Assembly (NCBI RefSeq): GCF_000346485.2
Contig: NZ_KQ976354.1
Span: 10,808,341 to 10,872,340 of the forward strand
Reading direction: 5' to 3'
DNA from: Scytonema hofmannii PCC 7110
GTDB lineage: Bacteria > Cyanobacteriota > Cyanobacteriia > Cyanobacteriales > Nostocaceae
DNA length: 64,000 bases
In this document: positions 8,737 to 18,782 of the stretch, one piece after another
Layout of the letters: the number at the start of each line of letters is the position of its first letter
Position numbering within the stretch: the stretch's first letter is position 1
Notes under the pieces: model-generated
Told to the model about the DNA's origin: nothing
Seen by the model: only the letters and a program-made list of their open reading frames with translations
Database searches by the model: none
Position numbers and translations under genes: made by a program

Positions 8737-9892
8737 AAAATTGCACGCTATTTGGAAACAATGGTTAGCTGCGTATAGATGGGTGTATAACCAATGCATT
8801 CAATTATTTAATGCTGGGACTGTATTGCCTAAAGGTACTAGCCTGGATCAATATATACAATTCCTGCAAAAGCGTCCAGAATATGAATGGACACAGTGTT
8901 TAGGTAAAACTAGGCAAGAATCTGTGTGTGAAGCTGAAAGTGCAAAACGGCAAGCTTTAAAGGCGTGGAAAGCTAAACCAAAGACTGAACGCGGTAAATT
9001 TGAAATGCGATTTCGTTCTTGTCGGGATAAGTCCCAAGTCATTCAATTTAAGAATGATGCTTACAAGAATGGTACATGGTTTCCTAGTAAAGCAAAAGGA
9101 TTGCTGTTTTGTTCTGCAATTGGGTACGAAGTGCCACAAAGTTGTGTCTATGGAACAGAGTTAGTTTATCAGAGAGGTCAATGGTTTGCGTGCTTTCCAG
9201 AGGTGCGAGAAGTAGTAGCGACCAGAAGCGATAAAGTGATTGCTCTTGACCCTGGTAATCGCTGTTTTTTGACTGGGTATGACGGGGAAAACATCTTAGA
9301 GATTGGCAAGGGAGATATCGGGCGCATCACTAGATTGTGCCTGCACCTTGACAGTTTAATCAGTCAAAAAGGCTCTTGCAAAGGTAAACAAAACAAACGT
9401 AAAAGATATAAGCTATCTCTAGCTATAGAACGTTTGAGAGAAAGAATTCGTAACCTAGTGAATGATTTACACCACAAAGCGTCCAGCCTGCTAACCAGTA
9501 CGTATAAACTCATATTTCTCCCCACCTATGAAACCAGTCAAATGGTTTTGAAAACTGCCCGAAAGATTAATAGGAAGTCAGTCAGAAATATGCTATCTTG
9601 GGCGACCAGGCGATTTGCCAAGCACTTAGAGCAGGCTGCTAAAAGAAACGGTGTGATCGTGGTTAGGATTAACGAATCATATACCTCAAAAACCTGCCCA
9701 CACTGTGGAGAAATTCACCGTAAACTAGGTGGCAACAAAGTATTTTCATGCCCTAAATGTAAGTTTACGGCTCCCAGGGATTGGGTAGGCGCAGTTAACA
9801 TTATGTTGGCTGCTTTGCAGGCTACCGCCTTCCAGGTTAAGGGAACACAACTGTCTATTGAGTCCTTAACCCAGGATGTTGTAGTTTCATAA
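8096..9892 (+). CDS. tnpB: IS607 TnpB, RuvC-like RNA-guided nuclease, with overlapping N-terminal extension
   Basis: The recognisable TnpB starts about residue 207 (KIPIFPCKKLHAIWKQWLAA, at 8714) and includes the RuvC Asp in VIALDPGNRCFLTGYDG and the second acidic residue in FLPTYETSQMV. A zinc ribbon (CPHC...CPKC) and the third Asp in APRDWVGAVNIM follow. The frame stays open for about 206 codons further upstream, overlapping all of tnpA, up to an ATG four bases after the tnpA start. No ATG or GTG sits at the usual TnpB start in this copy (the codons there are AGT CTT GTC AAG); a TTG in LDKTYGKN is the nearest conventional option. So either the extended form is translated or a weak start is used. 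TnpB normally cuts the vacated donor site using an RNA from the element's right end. Confidence 0.82.
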   Translation: MSTSPQGKQPEYSEFIPNPSEDGKKKKRLPRTAHQEINEDLSNQKLKNSPESANLSLQSVMQELVHRHNETTLNDNLRSWANDSRRLNLFQKLEADSILRGKSCDPFWSEFCGEIFKNLSLPTQTDCVDLGLNWLSGYAKQIDVNSWFSITANSVLNRSWFQICCPSSTVSVHGFTDLENTEKKLDKTYGKNPYKKSQNTPPNSLVKIPIFPCKKLHAIWKQWLAAYRWVYNQCIQLFNAGTVLPKGTSLDQYIQFLQKRPEYEWTQCLGKTRQESVCEAESAKRQALKAWKAKPKTERGKFEMRFRSCRDKSQVIQFKNDAYKNGTWFPSKAKGLLFCSAIGYEVPQSCVYGTELVYQRGQWFACFPEVREVVATRSDKVIALDPGNRCFLTGYDGENILEIGKGDIGRITRLCLHLDSLISQKGSCKGKQNKRKRYKLSLAIERLRERIRNLVNDLHHKASSLLTSTYKLIFLPTYETSQMVLKTARKINRKSVRNMLSWATRRFAKHLEQAAKRNGVIVVRINESYTSKTCPHCGEIHRKLGGNKVFSCPKCKFTAPRDWVGAVNIMLAALQATAFQVKGTQLSIESLTQDVVVS

Positions 9893-10081
9893 TCTCGTGA
9901 GAGATGTGAGGCTTAAAGGTAGCACTACTAGTTCCAGATAAACTACTGATTTGACTCCTGCCCTCTAACGAGCGTTTTGACTTGTAAAGTCAACAACATC
10001 AATTTTATTGTGTCTGCGTTGTTCAGTGAAAAAGTAAAAATTGAGTTATAATTATTGTCGTATATTTTAAAAAATTTAACA

Positions 10082-10381
10082 ATGATAATTACCAATCAAA
10101 ATTTTTCTATAATTAAAGAAGCTATTCTAACAAATGAGCAAGGTGATTTAACATTAGGAGAAGCAGCCAAGGCAAAAGTTTATCGAGTATTGAGCAATGA
10201 TGCAGGACAAATTCTACTAGACCCTGTGGATATCGAAAAAATTCCTGAAGACCAACGGTGGTTGTGGCAAAATTCAAAAGCTTTAGCGATGGTGCTACAG
10301 GGTCTGCAAGAAGCTACAGAAGGAAAAGGACGTTCCCTCGGCTCATTTGCTCAATATGCGGACTTGGAGATCGATGATTAA
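10082..10381 (+). CDS. Putative type II antitoxin
   Basis: About 99 residues from the ATG at 10082 (MIITNQNF). The product is small and acidic toward its end, and its stop (TAA at 10379-10381) directly abuts the ATG of a RelE-like toxin gene at 10382, the usual antitoxin-toxin arrangement. No DNA-binding fold is obvious to me; a family assignment would need a profile search. The toxin partner is frameshifted, so this antitoxin is probably an orphan. Confidence 0.6.
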   Translation: MIITNQNFSIIKEAILTNEQGDLTLGEAAKAKVYRVLSNDAGQILLDPVDIEKIPEDQRWLWQNSKALAMVLQGLQEATEGKGRSLGSFAQYADLEIDD

Positions 10382-10673
10382 ATGCAATTCGAGCTCATCT
10401 ACCAGCCTTCGGCAGAAGCAACTTTAGCCAATATCGAGCAAACTGACCTCAAAAAGTACCGAAAAATTTTGAAAACACTGGCATTGATGGAAACTAATCT
10501 CCGTCATCCCAGTTTGCAAACTCACAAAGCGCGATGGTTTATCCGGTCCCAATGGCGAAGAAGTATTTGAGGCATACGTAGAAAATAAAACGCCTGCTGC
10601 ATTCAGAGTTTTTTGGTACTACGGTCCAGAGCAAGGAATGATAACAATCTTAGCAATTACTCCTCATCCTTAA
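10382..10673 (+). pseudogene. RelE-like toxin, frameshifted
   Basis: The first 47 or so codons (MQFELIYQPSAEATLANIEQ...) read in one frame. After the codons for THK near 10530 the text continues sensibly in another frame as DGLSGPNGEEVFEAYVENKT and ends RVFWYYGPEQGMITILAITPHP at 10673. Joined, this makes a protein of about 97 residues shaped like RelE/ParE toxins (the WYYGP...ILAITPHP ending is typical). In the current frame a stop occurs at 10570. A one-base change or a two-base loss near 10530 inactivates it. Confidence 0.75.
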
Positions 10674-10803
10674 AATCCAAATTGTTATAAATTGTCCGCT
10701 CGAGTCTCTCTTGCAAAGTAAAAGTTGACGATCCAATTATTCCTTTACTATTTGCTTGACTTGTGAGGTATATTGACATAAAATATGTTTTCTAAAGTCC
10801 TGG

Positions 10804-11368
10804 TTACACTAAAACTTTGGTGCAGTAAGTTGTCAAAAATTCCAGGAAAATCCGGACTCGTGGAGATAGATTGCGCTGATGAGTAAACACTGCCTGAACC
10901 ACCAAGCCTGGGGGTAATTGCTCTGGAAAGAGTAGCTCTAATTGCTTTTGTTGAACTTCTTCTTGTACCTGAAAACTCAATAACCTCGTGATTCCCAACC
11001 CTGCAATCGCTGCATTTTTCAATGCACCCCCGTTATCAGAATTGAATGTGCCACTCACCGAAACAGTTTGCCAAGTTTTGTCAATAAGGAAGTCCCAAGG
11101 AACGGGCTGTCCATCAAAGACATATCGCAGGCAATTGTGATGCACTAAATCGTGCGGTGTGCTCGGGGTACTATAAGCCTTTAGATAGGCGGGCGAAGCA
11201 CAAAGCACAAATCGGGTCTGCCCTAAATACCTGCGAATCAAACTAGAGTCTTTGAGATCTCCCAACCGAATTGCTATATCAATTCCCTCTGCAACGAGAT
11301 CGACGAAGCGATCACTCAGTCGCAAATCAATCTGAATTTCCGGATATTGGGCTATTTCTTTGGAAAAA
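10804..11368 (-). pseudogene. LysR-type regulator fragment (effector domain only)
   Basis: The minus-strand text matches the substrate-binding half of LysR regulators: EIAQYPEIQIDLRLSDRF, LVAEGIDIAIRLGDL, YLGQTRFVLCASPAYL, ITRLLSFQVQEEV. The DNA-binding helix-turn-helix, which should precede it, is missing; homology begins abruptly near 11368 just before the next gene's promoter region. The longest ATG frame starts at 11325, inside the homologous region. A regulator without its DNA-binding domain is unlikely to function. The break may be linked to arrival of the toxin-antitoxin pair at 11.4 kb. Confidence 0.75.
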
Positions 11369-11400
11369 TGTTATCATGAAGCTTTATAATAGTGAAACAT

Positions 11401-11736
11401 ATGACTACAAATATCTCTACATTTACCCTACCCCAGTCTGGAACTCTAAAGCTGCATATAGTATTAGAGCGTAAAAATATAGACTTGGTGAAAGCTTCCT
11501 TTTTGGAATTTCCTAGTATTCACATTGAAGCTCCTACTAAAAAACAAGCTCTAGAAGAACTGAATCAGTTACTGTATGCGCGTCTTGAAAATCTAGAAAT
11601 TATTCCCGTAGAAATAAAATTGTCTCAAGGTGAAACTGGTAATCACTGGATGAAGTTTGCAGGAGTGTTTAAGGACGATCCGGATTTTGCGGAAATTGCT
11701 GAAAGTATCAGAGCAGAACGTAATATAGATGACTAG
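11401..11736 (+). CDS. Putative antitoxin of PIN-toxin pair
   Basis: A 111-residue protein from the ATG at 11401 (MTTNISTFTLPQSGTLKL); a GTG three codons earlier is possible. It lies 37 bases before a PIN-domain gene on the same strand, as VapB-like antitoxins do. The sequence shows a beta-rich N-terminal half with an acidic tail (ESIRAERNIDD), which fits a toxin-wrapping tail, but no named antitoxin fold is obvious to me. Function is inferred mainly from context. Confidence 0.6.
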   Translation: MTTNISTFTLPQSGTLKLHIVLERKNIDLVKASFLEFPSIHIEAPTKKQALEELNQLLYARLENLEIIPVEIKLSQGETGNHWMKFAGVFKDDPDFAEIAESIRAERNIDD

Positions 11737-11773
11737 CAAGGAGAAGTTTTGAGAGTCTGATTAAGAGAAATTA

Positions 11774-12199
11774 ATGATTTATATACTTGATACCGACCAT
11801 GTTTCACTTTTTTTGCAAAGTAATCAGGCTGTCGTCTCTAGAGTTGCTCTAGTTGCGCCTAACTTAGCAGTAACAATTATTACTGTTCAGGAAGCTTTTA
11901 ATGGATGGGTTGTTAAGATTAACGCTCGTTCTGAATCTGAGAATTTAGTGAGACTTTATACACAGTTGTGGACTACCCAGGAATTTTTCAAAGGAGTTAG
12001 AATACTGAATTTTGATACGACTGCTTACAACTGCTACGATCGCTTGCTTAGGGAATACCCGCAACTCAATAAAAAAAGACTACTCAAGGATTTGCGTATA
12101 GCATCAATTGCGCTCTCTGTAAATGCTGTGATGGTAACTCGTAACCAAAAAGATTTTTCTCAAATTCCAGATTTGAGGTTGGAAGATTGGACGCATTAA
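11774..12199 (+). CDS. PIN-domain ribonuclease toxin (VapC-like)
   Basis: 141 residues. The PIN-domain acidic residues are visible: Asp in ILDTDHVSLFL, Glu in TVQEAF, and Asp residues in LLKDLRIASIAL and VTRNQKDFSQIP. VapC-type toxins cut specific RNAs with a metal-dependent active site formed by these acids. The TRNxKDF motif near the C-terminus is typical. Reading frame and length look complete. It is paired with the small upstream gene. Confidence 0.85.
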   Translation: MIYILDTDHVSLFLQSNQAVVSRVALVAPNLAVTIITVQEAFNGWVVKINARSESENLVRLYTQLWTTQEFFKGVRILNFDTTAYNCYDRLLREYPQLNKKRLLKDLRIASIALSVNAVMVTRNQKDFSQIPDLRLEDWTH

Positions 12200-12477
12200 A
12201 TACGCAATTTCTTGTACTGATTATAAAGGGCGAGTTATGTCTCGACAATGAATTAGTGTCGCGCCTTTAGTTGGTTTAGGAGATCCAAGATGGTAGGTAC
12301 AAATTTCTTGAAACTTAAGTAAAAAGACGAACAACAGGTTGTTGTATTCTTCAAAACGGTTATCGGCGTCCGCATTTCATCATTTTTTCTAGAATCTGCT
12401 TAGAGCAATTGCAGTGTTACTTTAAGGGGGAAGTCATAATTTCTTCCCCTTGTAAATAAACGAACGAGCAGTAGTTG

Positions 12478-15400
12478 CTATCCTAGAGGGGTAACGTCCC
12501 AGAAACTAAGGGTGTTAGCTTCTATCCCCTTAAGTGTGGCTAAGAGTTCACCACTCTTCTGATTAGTGATGAATGTATCGCTAGCATTATTGCCAGTACC
12601 TTGTGCAATGGTGAGTTGTTCAAAAGTTAGACTATTCATCAATCCCAAGTAGTCGCTACCGACTTCAAAGTTGAAAATGGTGTCGCTTCCTGCACCAACA
12701 GCGAGTACAAACATATCGCGACCGCTACCACCGGATAATGTGTCTCGATCGGTTCCACCATTCAGAACACTGTCACCGTCGCCACCTGTGAGATAGTCGT
12801 TACCAGCACCACCCTCTAGAGAATTGTTACCAGCACCGCCGTATAGCTGGTCGTTACCGTCATTACCAAAGAGGTAATCGTCACCATCCTGACCTTGCAA
12901 AATGTCGTCATTGTCACCACCCTGAAGATCGTCATTACCACTACCTCCTTCTAGCGTGTCGTTACCTTCCTGACCTGAGAGTTGGTCGTCACCGTCGCCG
13001 CCCATGAGTTGGTCATCGCCAAATCCGCCTTCCAAGTAGTCATTACCAGCATCACCATTCAGGAGGTCATTGCCTTCCTGACCGTAGATCTTGTCATTGC
13101 CTAATCCAGCAGTCAGTTGGTCATTGCCAGAACCTCCTTCGAGATAGTCATCACCCGCACCGCCATCAAGCGTGTCATTACCTTCTTGACCGGAAAGAAG
13201 ATCGTTACCATCGCCTCCCAAGAGCTGGTCATCACCAATGCCACCATAGAGATTGTCATTGTCCGCACCGCCATTAAGGGAGTCGCTACCTTCCTGACCG
13301 TAGAGGAAATCATTACCGTTGCTTCCAATCAATTGATCGTTGCCGTTTCCACCTTCAAGGTAATCATTACCAGCATTGCCATCCAGGGTGTCATAGCCAT
13401 CCCGACCATAGAGTTGGTCATTGCCCTCGTTACCTGAGAGTTGGTCATCACCAGTACCGCCATCTAAGTAGTCGTTGCCAGCCTGTCCTAGCAGTCGATC
13501 GCTATCATCACCTCCATACAAGAAGTCATCGCCAGTACCGCCATCTAAGTAGTCACGTCCCTGCTGTCCGAAGAGTTGGTCATCACCAGTACCGCCCTCA
13601 AGCCGATCGTCACCAGTACCTCCATCAAGGTAGTCTTGACCAGCTTGACCGTAAAGGCGATCGCTACCTTCTTTTCCATAAAGCCAGTCATCATCCAATC
13701 CACCATCTAAGAAATCACTTCCTGCGCCGCCATCTAAAATGTCGTAGCCCTGGTAACCGTAAATACGATCGTTGCCATTATCGCCATTAAGTTTGTCATT
13801 TTCCGCGCCACCATCTAGATAGTCATCACCAGCGCTACCGGCAAGCTTATCATTTCCTTGCTGACCGTAGAGGCGATCGTTACCTTCGCCACCATCCAGT
13901 ACATCATTGTCTGCTCCGCCATCCAGATAATCATCACCAGCTTGACCTAAAAGAATATCTGCTTCAGTACCGCCGTAGAGAGCATCATTTCCTGTGCCAC
14001 CTTCAAGTTTGTCTTCACCAGCCTGACCGTAAAGTCGATCGTTGTCTTCAGCGCCTAATAAATGGTCATTACCATCACCTCCATCTAAAAGGTCATCACC
14101 AGTACTACCATTCAAGGTGTCTTCACCGATTTGACCGTAAAGGCGATCGCTACCTTCACCACCTAAGAGTTGGTCGTTACCGTCACCTCCATCCAAGAGA
14201 TCGTTACCCGCGTCACCATTAAGAGTATCTTCGCCGACTTGACCATAAAGTTGGTCATCCCCGTCACCGCCATTAAGGGCGTCATTGCCCAACCCACCAT
14301 CAAGAAGGTCATCACCTGTTCCTCCATTCAGGATGTCGTAGCCGTCTTGACCGTAGAGTTGGTCGTTGCCATCATTACCATTGAGGAGGTCATCGCCAGT
14401 TCCACCTTCGAGATAATCATTGCCAGCATCTCCATTTAAGGTGTCATTGCCGTCTTGACCGTAGAGTTGGTCGTTACCGTCATTGCCATTGAGGAGGTCA
14501 TTGCCAGCTTCACCTTTAAGAAGGTCTTCACCTGCTTGAGCATCTAACTTGTCGTTGCCATCTCCACCGTAAAGGCGATCTCTTCCTGTTCCGCCATCAA
14601 GCCAATCTTCACCTGCTTCACCGTAGATTAAGTCATGACCGCCCAACCCACTGAGGATATTATTTCCACTGTCGCCGATAAGCAGATCCTCAAATTGCGA
14701 ACCTTCCAAGTTTTCAATAGCTTCGAGGCGATCATCTTCAGCATCTCCAGTCCAACCCGTACCAGTTGTGAGGCTGACGGCTACAGCAGTTTCTGAGGTG
14801 AAATAGGAAGCCGTGTCGTTACCTGTACCACCATTGAGGCGATCGGCATCCGTACCCCCTACTAAGAAATCATCACCGCGCTCGCCGGAGAGAGTATCTT
14901 TGCCTCCTTCGCCAAAAATGATGTCATTGCCATCTCTGGCTTGAACAATATCATCACCATCACCAGCATGGATGACATTGGTTTTGGCATCGCCGATGAT
15001 TTCATCATTAAAAGCAGAGCCGACAACATTTTCAACATTATATATTTGGTCTTTGCCAGCATAATTGTATCTGCCATAATAGTTATAGCCGCCAATGCTA
15101 AAACCATCAGTAGCTTGATTTTGCTCTAAGTTAACTTTAACTGAACCAGGATCGCGGCGATAACTAACAGTATCAGTGCCATCACCTCCGTCAAAGTAGT
15201 CATTCCCCGCATTGCCAACGAACAGATCGTTCCCGGCTAAGCCCAAAATGCGGTTATTTAGACCGTTACCAATCAAAACGTCATTAAATCCAGAACCAGT
15301 AATATTTTCCAGATTTCGTAGGATATCTGTAGTGCCAAAACCATCCGTAGCCGTGCCTGCGTTAATGGTAAAGTTTGGTTCTGTATCGGTAGGTATGAGG

Positions 15401-16530
15401 CTGGTAGAAACTATGATTGAGTGGAAAGAGCCGCCGAGATTGTGATAGTTTTGTACTTCATCAATATTAACAACTACACCATTTGGTGAATTGTCGTAGC
15501 TAACCGTATCAACTTCAGTACCACCGTCAATTAGGTCATTACCTGCTTCTCCTAGCAGCAAGTCATTGCCAGCATCCCCAGATAGTTTGTCATCGCCAGC
15601 CCCACCGTAGAGAGTGTCAGCATTAGCACCGCCTGCTAGCTCATCATTATCAGCCTCACCTTTGAGAATGTCATCGCCGTCTTCACCAAAGAGTTGGTCG
15701 TTATCATTACCGCCATTGAGAGTGTCATTGCCTATCCCTCCGTAGAGTTGGTCACTATCAGCACCACCTGCTAGTTCGTCATTGCCAGCATCGCCTTTGA
15801 GAATGTCATCACCGTCTTCACCGAAGAGTTTGTCATTCCCTTCACCACCATTGAGAGTGTCATTGCCTATACCTCCGTAGAGTTGGTCATCGCCAGCACC
15901 ACCTGCTGACTTAGTGCGGAAAAGTTCGCGTGTAAATTCCTTGGAGAAAGGGGGATAGCCAATTCTAAATTCTGCACTACCTATCAGGTCAACATTCCCA
16001 CCTTCAACATTAAAGCCAGAGAAACTATTAACTTCTGAGAAACGAAATTTTTCTGGTTTTCCTGGTAAGAAGAAATTAACATTTCCCTCAATCGTGATTT
16101 TCCCTCCTGCTGTTGCAATAGCAGCATTTGCTAGAAGTTCGGCACTTAATTTAGGATTTACTAGAAAAATAGGTTTTTCAGTATTAATAAATAATCCTTT
16201 AAGTGGATTGTTCTGCTCTATGCCAAAAGTATCAAACCCAAACTTTAGCCCAGAAGTTCCTAAAGTGGCACCACCAGAAAAAGTAACAGTTAGAGGTATT
16301 GGTGAAGGAGGAATCGGAATAAAAATTGGTGGAGTTTTATATTCAAAATCAAAATTGGGAACACTAGTAATCTCGAAATTGAGTAAATTGACACCTTCTT
16401 TGCCCAAAAGTAAGTCAAAAGCAGTTTCAGGTGTTTCTAAAATCGGAAATGTTAGACCACCGCCAGGAAGTTTCTTCGCAGCATCTAAAAAACTTACAAG
16501 TCCTGAGTTTGATTTACTTAATTCACCTAA
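12478..16530 (-). pseudogene. RTX calcium-binding repeat protein, 3' portion of an interrupted gene
   Basis: This is the large C-terminal part of a secreted-type RTX protein. It holds dozens of tandem nonapeptide repeats of the GGxGxDxLx type, which bind Ca2+ as a beta roll, and ends in a repeat-free tail (about 60 residues, ending WDVTPLG) that may carry the type I secretion signal. An in-frame start exists at 16407, but the frame is open upstream to the insertion site of an IS701-like element at 16531, and the protein sense (PLGELSKSNSGLVSFLDAAK) continues there. The N-terminal parts lie at 18009-18568 and 18783-18906. Antisense frames across the repeats are artefacts of repeat composition. 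Confidence 0.88.
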
Positions 16531-16608
16531 TGGGACTTAAACAAAAAAGTCAAGAAAAATAGGGTATAATGCCTGACAAGCATAGATTTCACGTCAAAAG
16601 AAAATTCC

Positions 16609-17987
16609 ATGAAAGAGACAACCCCTGCAGCCATGCCACCGTGTTTTGAAAAATGGTGTCAACGGTTTGATGAAGCTTTTAGTCATAAAGCCCAAAAAAA
16701 AGGGTTTAGAGATTATTTAGGGGGATTATTAGGGGAAAGTGAAAGAAAAAACCTGTCTCAGATGGCTGATAACGCTATAGGGGTCGAATACCATCAATTA
16801 CACCACTTTTTAACGTCAGCACCATGGTCTGATGTCAAGGTAAATGAGCTGAGATTAGAAACGATGAACAAGTGTAGTCAAACGAAAATTAGTAGAGGAT
16901 TTAGCTTGATAATTGATGATTCAGGTCACGCATTGTCCCCTAGAAAACGGGAAGCCTTATTAACAACTTGTACCATCTGTATTTGAGCACGACTCGACCT
17001 ATAAAGGCTTCCCGTTTTCTTCGTGTAAGACCCTCGTGTCATAGAAAAAGTGGGAATTTTACGGATGGAGTGGGAAGGCAGTACATTGGAGAAATTGGGA
17101 AAACAGATAACGGGATAGTAGTGGTAACAACGCATTTATACGATGTCCGAAAAAGCTTACCATTAGATATAGAGTTATACCAGCACGCCGATTCTTTACC
17201 CTCAGGCAAACAAGACCCAGAATTTGAGAAAAAAACCGAACTAGCAATTAAGTTAATAGACAAAACATTGGCACGAAAATATCAACCGGGAATTGTACTG
17301 ATAGATGCTGGATATGGCAATAATACAACCTTCTTATTAGAGTTAGAAAAAAGAGAACTAAAGTATGTGGGAGGATTAGCCAAAAATCGAAAAATAACTC
17401 TTGATATATCAGACAATGTTCAACAAACAATGAGGTTAGATGAATTAGCACAAAGCTTGTCTAAAGAGGCTTTCACAAAAGTTCAACTAAACTTAGATAA
17501 ACCGAAAACAGTATGGGTAGTAACTAGAGAAGTAGAGATATCACAACTCAAAGGAAAGCGAAATATTGCTATCGTCATGAATGCTGAAACTTTCTCCGAG
17601 GCAACTGATATTGACTACTTTATCACTAATGTTTCTACATCAATTGTTTCACCTGAGTGGATAGTTAATACCTATTCTCAAAGAAATTGGGTAGAAGTGT
17701 TTTATAGGGAAGCAAAGGGTTGGCTAGGGCTAAAAGAATATCAAGTTCGAGATAAAATAAGTCTACTTCGACATTTTATCTTGGTTTTTTGTGCATACAC
17801 TTTTATTCTTTGGCATCAGATGACTGGGGGTTTGAGACGAAGGTGGGCAAACAAACCTTTGAATACCTTTCCTGAAGCTTTATCAGCGTTTAGAACAGCT
17901 ATGTCTTACCGTTTCTTTGAGTGGTTGAATCATAATCGTGACGTATTTGCCGCTTACAAAGCTAGTTTAGGCTACATTTGGGCTTAA
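16609..17987 (+). pseudogene. IS701-type DDE transposase, broken by a palindromic insertion
   Basis: The front half (16609 on) reads as an IS701-type transposase up to LIIDDSGH, which holds the first catalytic Asp. The expected continuation RKSGNFTDGVGRQYIGEIG resumes at 17042. Between them a foreign 113-bp segment adds a stop and shifts the frame. The rest has the second Asp in VLIDAGYGNNT, the catalytic Glu in WVEVFYREAKGW, and a normal C-terminus at 17987. Without the insertion the protein would be about 421 residues, normal for the family. As it stands the transposase cannot be made in one piece. Confidence 0.85.
16929..17041. mobile_element. 113-bp palindromic element nested in the transposase gene
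   Basis: The insert interrupts the codons between DDSGH and RKSGN. GTCA occurs on both sides (16925-16928 and 17038-17041) and may be a target duplication. Inside, a perfect 16-base inverted repeat GAAAACGGGAAGCCTT (16943-16958) pairs with its complement at 17004-17019, with a 45-base loop. The length (113) is not a multiple of three. Removing it with one GTCA restores GGT CAT AGA AAA, that is GHRK, in frame. It has no coding capacity, so it is a non-autonomous element. Confidence 0.75.
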
Positions 17988-18008
17988 TTTTTGTTTAAGT
18001 CCCACTAA

Positions 18009-18568
18009 CATATTTTTGTTAGGTAATGGGTTCATACCACTTGTATTCAGCGTAAACTTTCCTAATGTAATGGTAGCTCCATTATTAGAAATATTATTTG
18101 CTGTTTTAACAAGCGAAGAAACTCGATCGATAGTATTGAAGAATGTAACCAAACCAGATGCTTCACTAGAAGCAAATTCTTTAGCAAGTCCTAACAGATT
18201 GATTTTAATACCAATTTGATCTAACCCAGGAAGATTAGTAGTGAGTGCGCGCTTAATTGGTTCTAATGGTTTAATAACCTTATTAATTTCACCCAAAACT
18301 GGCTTAGTGAAATTTTGTACAAAGGAGCCTGTATCTAATCCAACGTTAAAATCAATACTGGAGTTGGGATCGTCCAGGGAGAAATCTGAACCGATAACTG
18401 TAAATTGTGGTAAACCTTTTCCAAAATTTGTTTTTAAAGAAAGATTATCCAAATTCACTTTACCATTTACAACCCAATCCTTTTCACCTAGTTTATCATC
18501 AAAGACTTTTTCTACCCTCTGAAAAATTTCATCTTGTGTGGCAGCACCTTGTATGTCTACTTTTGATC
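18009..18568 (-). pseudogene. RTX protein gene, middle portion
   Basis: The minus strand is open from the MITE at 18569 to the IS701-like element. It encodes a repeat-free N-terminal region (SKVDIQGAATQDEIFQRVEK ... NPLPNKNML). A GTG at 18458 could start a shorter frame, but sense-like sequence continues upstream to the MITE edge, so this is an internal exon-like fragment of the broken gene, not a gene of its own. The family of this domain is not known to me; it may be the functional head of the RTX protein. Confidence 0.75.
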
Positions 18569-18782
18569 CGAAGGAAGAAGTTTGAAGGAAGGACCGAAGT
18601 TGGAATTTCTATGCCGTTCGCGAAGCGTGCCGTATTCGGCATAGACGGCACGCTTCGCGAACAAACTTCTTTCTATAGGGGTTTAAAACCCCATCCCCTT
18701 AGGGTTGCCCGTTTTGAGTTGGGGTCAGAATCCACATATAAAAACAAAACAACTTCGGTCTTTCTTCTTTCTTCTTCCTTCG
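18569..18782. repeat. 214-bp MITE with GAAGGAAGAAG inverted ends, inside the RTX gene
   Basis: The segment begins CGAAGGAAGAAG and ends CTTCTTCCTTCG; the ends form an imperfect terminal inverted repeat of about 33 bases that finishes with ACCGAAGTTG. In the centre an 18-base perfect inverted repeat (18616-18633 and 18645-18662, GTTCGCGAAGCGTGCCGT) contains a GCTTCGCGAA core seen in many cyanobacterial intergenic repeats. No open frame of note. It separates two parts of the RTX reading frame. No clean target duplication could be recognised. Confidence 0.75.

Larger units (their letters stand above)
8009..9905 (+). mobile_element. IS607-family transposon, copy 1
   Basis: The element carries tnpA (serine recombinase) and tnpB (RNA-guided nuclease family). 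The ends were inferred by comparison with copy 2 at 23093-24966. There the element starts with TTAGCAATTT, 78 bases before tnpA, and stops 13 bases after tnpB. Here a similar left end (AGCCAATTTC) begins about 83 bases before tnpA, and 13 bases after the tnpB stop the tetramer AGAT repeats the one just outside the left end (8005-8008 and 9902-9905). IS607 elements make no target duplication and have no terminal inverted repeats, so the boundaries are predictions. Confidence 0.7.
16531..18004 (+). mobile_element. IS701-like insertion sequence inside the RTX gene
   Basis: Perfect 17-base terminal inverted repeats (TGGGACTTAAACAAAAA at 16531-16547 and its complement at 17988-18004) flank a DDE transposase gene. 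The 4-bp target CTAA is duplicated on both sides (16527-16530 and 18005-18008), matching the YTNA target rule known for IS701. The element is 1474 bp including a 113-bp palindromic insertion, so about 1361 bp originally. The 4-bp direct repeats indicate that the insertion is still bounded by its original target site. Confidence 0.9.

Noticed and set aside
13113-15445. Open frames on both strands across the RTX gene
   Set aside because: They arise from the repetitive GGxGxDxLx coding pattern, have biased composition (runs of Val/Ile/Thr) and no family resemblance.
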